64,000 nt of DNA, taken from Cryptomeria japonica. Taxonomy: Eukaryota > Streptophyta > Pinopsida > Cupressales > Cupressaceae. Numbering within the stretch: position 1 is the first letter of the stretch; each line of letters begins with the position of its first letter. Shown here piece after piece: positions 58,641-64,000 of the stretch. The position numbers were made by a program, and so were the translations under genes. The stretch lies in contig NC_081415.1 of assembly GCF_030272615.1 (NCBI RefSeq), positions 420,228,257 to 420,292,256 on the forward strand. Direction: 5' to 3'. Under the pieces are notes generated by a model that saw only the letters and a list, made by a program, of their open reading frames with translations, was not told the DNA's origin and ran no database searches.

Positions 58641-60700
58641 GGCATAACTGATGCAAATGAAGAGTGATGACTGAATCGGTAAAGGATTGTGTGTGATGAC
58701 ATTGTGATAAAGAGATTGAGATTGCATGATTGGATGACTTTGATTAGTTATTTATGTTGTCATTGATGGCAACTGATGTTTACTATGTTGTTTCTTGTCA
58801 TCTAAGTCTTTTTGGTCTACCGGAAATGTCTCACCAGTGTTGAGGATAGTGAACTGGGAATTAGGACCTTAACTGGTAAATGAGGAATGTTTTGATTAGA
58901 TCTGGTGATTGGTGATGATTGATGTGTTGTGGTTTGGAATGTGAGTTTGTATCATTGTGATATGTATCTAACCGGAACCGCATCATACTTTGATGACCAA
59001 AAATTATGTTTATGATTTCTATTATATTTTTGCTAGGGTTTAAGAAGGATTTAAGGACTGGTAAAGAATTCTCTTAACTGGTAATGATTTTTGGTTTGGC
59101 AGTAATTTACATGAAGTTCAAATGTTAGAGGTGATGTGGCACAAACCGTGTGAAGTGTTTCCAAGATGTTTTGGCGCGTTTGTAGAGTAAATTTCTTGGG
59201 AATATCCAAAATGCTTAGCGGAGTGTTCTGTTGGTTCCCAAAACCACAGATTGGAAAACCAAAAGACTTGCCGAATCCTCAAGTATCCCAATCAGCCTTG
59301 GCCAATGAACAGAGATGGTCAAAGACCAAATCCCTCTACGCTTTAGGCTCCACTAAACCTAGGTGGGTATGCCTCTTCCTCTCAAGCACAAAAGAGGTTA
59401 TTTATAGTGGATTTAAACCTTTTAGCAAGTTTACACAATTGGCAAATTATTGTTCTGCAACTATGGTTTATTATGTGCTTTAACTAAATGCTTTGAAAAG
59501 AAATGATTGTGAATGTATATTGAAAATGAGATTGCTTTCAGGACTTAAATGAAATCTGCATAGATCAATTCATACAGGATTTGGGAAGAACGTTTCTCTA
59601 TCAAGGACCTTGAATGCATACAGATCAAAACCTTAAAAGATCAATAACAAACTAGTACCTCTATCCAGGGATATATATGACACTTTGTGGACAAAATATC
59701 TTATCAACTCAAAAGACAATTTCTCATCAACTATGAAGGTTCAGTATGTGTTACACGAACAATAAGAACTCAATCTTTCACTTAATGCAATGATATGTGA
59801 TTCACATCATAGAAAATATATAAACAGATTTATCAAGAGGACAAAGATAATCATCAACACAAAAGTGTACACAATATTTGGAAAAAGAAACAACGAACCT
59901 TGTATATTAATCTTCAGGAAATAATTGCATACATAAGTTGCACTTGCAGATACTCCATTGCAAATTGCTTGCACAAAATGATACTTCTTCCTCCTATAGA
60001 CTTCTCTAATACAAAATAATATTCAATCCATACAACAATATGTTCTTCTTATCACTCTCCCCCCCACATTACATACAAAAATGACTCCCTCTAAGTATCT
60101 AAACCAAAAGGCATATATGAAAGGACACACCCTTTGGGTTAATAATTAATTACAAATGAGAATCCTTAAAAATACTAAATGATACTTAAATTACGTGTCT
60201 TTTATTCTCTGCCTTGATAAAGTTCCTTGGCAAATATTCATCATCTTCTCAATATCTCCTGCACACAAGATAAACCAATCCAATTCCTTGATTTGAAAAT
60301 TAAATATATTCCACCTTAGATTTTAGTTTGAAAAGTCATTAATCTTTATGCAAATACTTGTTTCAAATAATTCAATAAAACCAAAGTATTTACATTTTAA
60401 GAAAATAATTTTGCAAACATAACATCCATTTATATAAAATAACACTTTACCCTAAAAAGATTGTTATATCAAATAAAAGAAAAGAAAATACTTCCCTTTA
60501 TAATGACATCCGTGAATCAGTATTATTCTTTCGACCAAACTTCCTCCCTCAACGAGCTGTTCATAGATCTTATCGATTCTGTAGTTTCATCAATACTTTT
60601 TATTTTTGATGGGATCGCTTCTGATTTCTTCGATGAACCTCATGTCGATGAAACTGTTGCTTTCAGTGAGTCCTTTTAGAGATCCATCACAACTTAGGTT
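58641..60700. other. non-coding repeat debris
   Basis: 58700-59110 is GT-rich with ACTGGTAA/ACCGGAA phrases and GTCATTGATGGCAACTG, common in Copia-type untranslated regions. The 105-codon frame at 59166-59483 and the 72-codon frame at 60461-60679 show no domain. Nothing else is supportable. Confidence 0.35.
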
Positions 60701-60719
60701 TCTTCGATAAATCATTTTT

Positions 60720-61490
60720 TGATGACATGCCACCTGACTGCCACTTCAACTGCTAACTCATTTTGACCAGACCCACAGCATGTCACCTTTGGATTGGCTC
60801 TGTGGTCTCTGTCCTGCCACCTTAGCACGACCTCACTAACCGTCTGAATGAAGCTCTCCCTTGTCACCTAGCCGCTATGGATTTTCATTGTGCATCTTTG
60901 CATAGCGGATCAACGACAATCGTTAGATCTTTTCCAACCTTCTCGCTTGTTATCTCCTCTGAACTGCTTCCTTAGCCGGCCCCACCACTCGGTCACCATG
61001 GCACGATGAATAAACATCACACATCTTCCGATCACGGTATAGCGACCACCATCAGATCGATTCGGCCGACCGTCCAATCTTCCTTATCTGCTCAGCCTCT
61101 AACCTTGCCTGAGTGGCTCTCTCTTCTCTTTATCCATCTGTGCTGTGTGTCACTCTTTGGTTCACCCATGGATCCACCTACCCACCACTTGGACCTGGGT
61201 TCTTCTTCTACGCTCTGCCACGTGGCACATCCTAATTCACTTGCAGATCCACTGGGATGACACCTCATCTGCCACCTTGGCAGTCGCTATGTCACGGGGT
61301 ATATAGGTCATGCAACTTCCTATCACGATATAGCAATCGTCGTTGGATCAATCTACCTGATCGTTATATCTGTCTGACTTTATTGATCTTTAGCCTCCAT
61401 CCTCGCCAGTTTATCACAAAATTTGGACACCTTGAGATGTGCACGCACGCGGGGTCCACTGGGTCGCTGAGCTAGCTCCTTGTCAAAAGC
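60720..61490. repeat. GC-richer segment with degenerate internal repeats
   Basis: Phrases of the type ATCACGGTATAGCGACCACC / ATCACGATATAGCAATCGTC / GCATAGCGGATCAACGACAA recur near 60900, 61025 and 61320. Each is followed by a version of (G)TTGGATC. Composition differs from the flanks. Likely a promoter-proximal part of a retroelement. The open frames 61006-61260 and 61257-61475 overlap the repeats. Confidence 0.4.
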
Positions 61491-62192
61491 CTTTAAGCTT
61501 TGACACTATGGATGTATGTGAATTTATATTTAAATATAAAAATAGCCTCTCCACAACCAATGTGGGATAAATGGTTTTATGCCTCCCTTGCTATTGCATG
61601 TGTTCTACACTTGAGCCTTTGTTTGAAAACTTTTGAGCCTAGTCTGTAGCCACGCGACCCCTGGCAACTGCATTTTCTTGGAAGCTTCTAATGTCTAGTC
61701 TACTGCTCCATTTGTGCAGGCTCAGAGGACTGACAATGCCATTCATGAGGCATTTGATCTTTTGGACAACTCCATTTTCTTCAGTTATGCTCTTGCATAT
61801 AAGACACCAGGAGTAAATGCTCATATGATAGGAAAAAAGGCATCCATATATAGCACAAAATATTTTGTAAAAATATGTGCTCTTTAAGGACATAGCAAGA
61901 TCCTAGTTATCTCTGGAAAGCAGACCAAAATGAAAATTGAAAACATATAATAGAAAACAAGAGAAAAAACTATATTACCATAATACAAGAAATACTCCCT
62001 AATCATCAAGAGAAGAAATGTTTGAGATGTTGAGCATGGATTGAAAACTCCTACATTTCACCATTAGTATTCTTCAAGATTTATGCATTTTCTCCTCCTT
62101 TCTGTAGATTCCTGTATGAGTTCAATTTGGTGGCCCCAGGCCCCCGAAAATGAACATCATTTCTTTCCTCTATCAAAACCCTGATTCCCATC

Positions 62193-63181
62193 CTACAGCA
62201 ATATGCACCTTTTGATTGTATGATCATCCTCTTTACTAACCATATGAATTGATGAAATCATTTTTTCCACTTTGCTACATTTTTTAGAGTCGTATGCCAT
62301 CATCATCATCATCAAATCACTATACTCATATCCTTTATCACATTCGGTTTCTGGATATGTAATCCTAAAAACATTTACCCAATGTTCACTTGAAAACCCT
62401 ACTATTTCACCATGTCTCATTTCCTTGAAAAAATATTTCCATCACTTTTACTATCATATGTGGATTGCACCCTAACATAACTTTCATAAAAAATCTCAAT
62501 GTCAGAAATCTGAATACTCCTTTCATTGTATAACACATTTTCTGAGTGTGTATCATTCTTTGGAGGGAAAATAAAATTTATTCCACTTATTCTTTCTTGA
62601 AAAATATATGGGCCTCCCACTGTAATATCCGAATTGGACTTAACACAACCCCTATTGCAATAATTCAAACTATTTATCCCTTTGAGATTATGTCCCATAT
62701 TGTTCATTTTTACCACCTCCTTACTTTGAAAAGATATTTCATTTTTCTTAATTAGTAAATCAGGGCACACATAGGAATCTTTATCACATATGATTTTATC
62801 AAAATGAGAACCTGAACAAATATCACCTTCAAATATATTTTTTATTTCCCCATGCTTCGGAAATATTTTACCCTTCTCACAAAGAGACTTTGGGTACATA
62901 TCCTTTTTAACAATGTTGTGCTGAGGTATCACATCCACCTTCTCATAAATTATTTCCTTTTCTCTCTTAGTCTCTGAAAAATTACTTTGGGATATATCTT
63001 CTCCCATATCCTTTTCAAACAATGAACCCAAAAACACAAAACATTTAGGCATACCTTCATAGGGATTTTCCTGAGAATGATCATCACCTTTAATAATGTC
63101 TTCATTTGCTAAAATGCCTTCCTGTACATAAAATTTTCCACGAAGACTATTATCCAACACAGTGAAAACATTTGGGAAAAC
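62193..63181 (-). pseudogene. hydrophilic unidentified protein, 3' part
   Basis: The frame 63160-62417 (247 aa, Lys/Asp/Glu/Ile-rich) is followed after a shift near 62430 by 62420-62193 (HWVNVFRITYPETECDKGYE, then YSDLMMMMMAYDSKK). A CAT repeat at about 62288-62310 encodes the Met run. The upstream end is a LINE 3' tail at 63182, and the same composition continues beyond it at 63376-64000. I do not recognise the family. No signal peptide or membrane segment. Long readable frames in AT-rich DNA suggest recent coding function, with one frameshift and one insertion now breaking it. Confidence 0.45.
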
Positions 63182-63375
63182 GGTTATTTATTTTTTATTA
63201 AGGTAAAAACAGGTTTTGAAGGGGCCCTGAAACCCTTTACAAACATAACTTAAAAGAAAAAGCAACAAGAGACAAAAAGGAACAGGCCAACAAAAAGCTA
63301 GCAAAAAACCATAAAAAACCAGCTAAATCCCCACAAAGCCAGCAAAACCAGCCAGACCCAAGAAGAGAAACTAAT
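63182..63375 (-). mobile_element. 5'-truncated LINE 3' end
   Basis: On the minus strand it has the T/G-rich 3' UTR, the hairpin GGGTTTCAGGGCC against CCTTCAAAACC, then TGTTTTTACC, TTAAT and an A-rich tail (AAAAAATAAATAA). It matches the end of the LINE unit at 3026-3262. Only about 190 bp were inserted, as is common for target-primed reverse transcription. I could not define the TSD with confidence. Confidence 0.65.
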
Positions 63376-64000
63376 TGATTTTTACTACATCCTCTTCAAA
63401 TGTTTTATCCTCCTGGAGTCCATCACATGCTTTATTTTCAGGAATAATGTCTTCATAACCGCCACCTACTAAAATATCCTCCTGTGCATGAACTGCATGT
63501 AAATCAACTTTAGAAGAAGAATTAAAAAATGATTCATTTGCAAAGAATATTTATTCATATTTCCCTAGGACTTCATTATACAAAGAACTTTTGCAACTAT
63601 CATACAATACTTTTTCTTCTTGATACTTATTTTCCTTTTCACCACACACTTCCCGACTATGAATTGAATTTTTTATCTGAAATTTTTTTGGATCATTCTT
63701 TTGAATATATCTCTGATACTCAATATCTAACAAATACGAAATTTCTTCTGGACCGAGGAATGTTTCCTCTTTATTATTTATGTTTGTACCTACACATATG
63801 GATTCTTCCCTACTTAAATCCATAATTTCTTCTTTATCATCAGATTCTTTGTCTAACATGTTTTCATATAAAATCTCAAGTAGAAGCCTTATCCGAGGAT
63901 CATGATAAATCCCCAACTCATGCATTTTTCTTGAAAATGGGGGCTTGATGTTTGAAGGTATTTTTGTGTATATATTGAACACCCTCATAAATAATTGTTT
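63376..64000 (-). pseudogene. hydrophilic unidentified protein, 5' part (runs off window)
   Basis: The frame 63988-63551 reads HELGIYHDPRIRLLLEILYE, then acidic text (ESDDKEEIMDLSREESICVG) and a stop at 63551. Another frame then continues DLHAVHAQEDILVGGGYEDI to a stop at the LINE boundary. It shares composition and short phrases (QEDIL/QEGIL) with the part at 62417-63160. The true start is probably outside the window, since the ATG at 63988 is not supported by anything upstream. Confidence 0.45.

Overview
The window looks like nuclear DNA of a seed plant, most probably a conifer. It is AT-rich and almost entirely nested, decayed transposable elements (TEs), with one recognisable host gene. 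The solo long terminal repeats (LTRs), the Copia element with an initiator-tRNA-Met primer site, the LINE RNase H remnants and the very long apparent intron all fit a large gymnosperm genome. No bacterial, organellar or rRNA genes were seen. All comparisons were made by eye, so boundaries are exact only where target-site duplications (TSDs) or splice sites fix them.

Layout. 1-3262: gag scrap, then the 3' half of a LINE-like unit (RNase H, a further ~560-codon reading frame, and a 3' tail with a hairpin). 3263-7513: decayed Ty3/Gypsy pol ending in a fresh 207-bp tandem duplication. 9192-10010: solo LTR. 11834-12905 (minus): three coding exons of an ataxin-2/CID4-like RNA-binding protein. Its upstream DNA, possibly one giant 5' intron running to a GC-rich block near 30 kb, holds family A copy 1 (13638-17088), an LTR fragment (20743), a full-length defective Copia element (21414-26433) with a nested solo LTR, a tRNA-like SINE and satellite-like repeats. 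30.5-34 kb: AT-rich DNA without clear genes. 35-41 kb: a second ORF-bearing repeat (family B). 42-44 kb: AT-rich LTR-like DNA and a broken minus-strand ORF. 44.3-54.95 kb: a large transposase-like protein remnant split by family A copy 2 (46351-52761), which itself holds a nested solo LTR. 55.4-58.6 kb: two minus-strand direct repeats about 1.02 kb apart and AT-rich repeat DNA. 60.7-61.5 kb: GC-richer repeat. 62.2-64 kb (minus): an unidentified hydrophilic ORF interrupted by a LINE tail.

The most interesting signal is family A. Both copies have TG...CA ends and perfect 5-bp TSDs (CATGG; AAACT), but no repeated LTR inside. Each starts with an array of hairpins whose arms differ between units yet still pair, and each ends with a promoter-like ~1-kb region and a terminal hairpin. 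Copy 2 carries a ~1,100-codon reading frame in between. This reads like a giant solo LTR that carries its own gene. The family B ORF and the extra LINE ORF have a similar layout, which hints at a shared mobile protein family.
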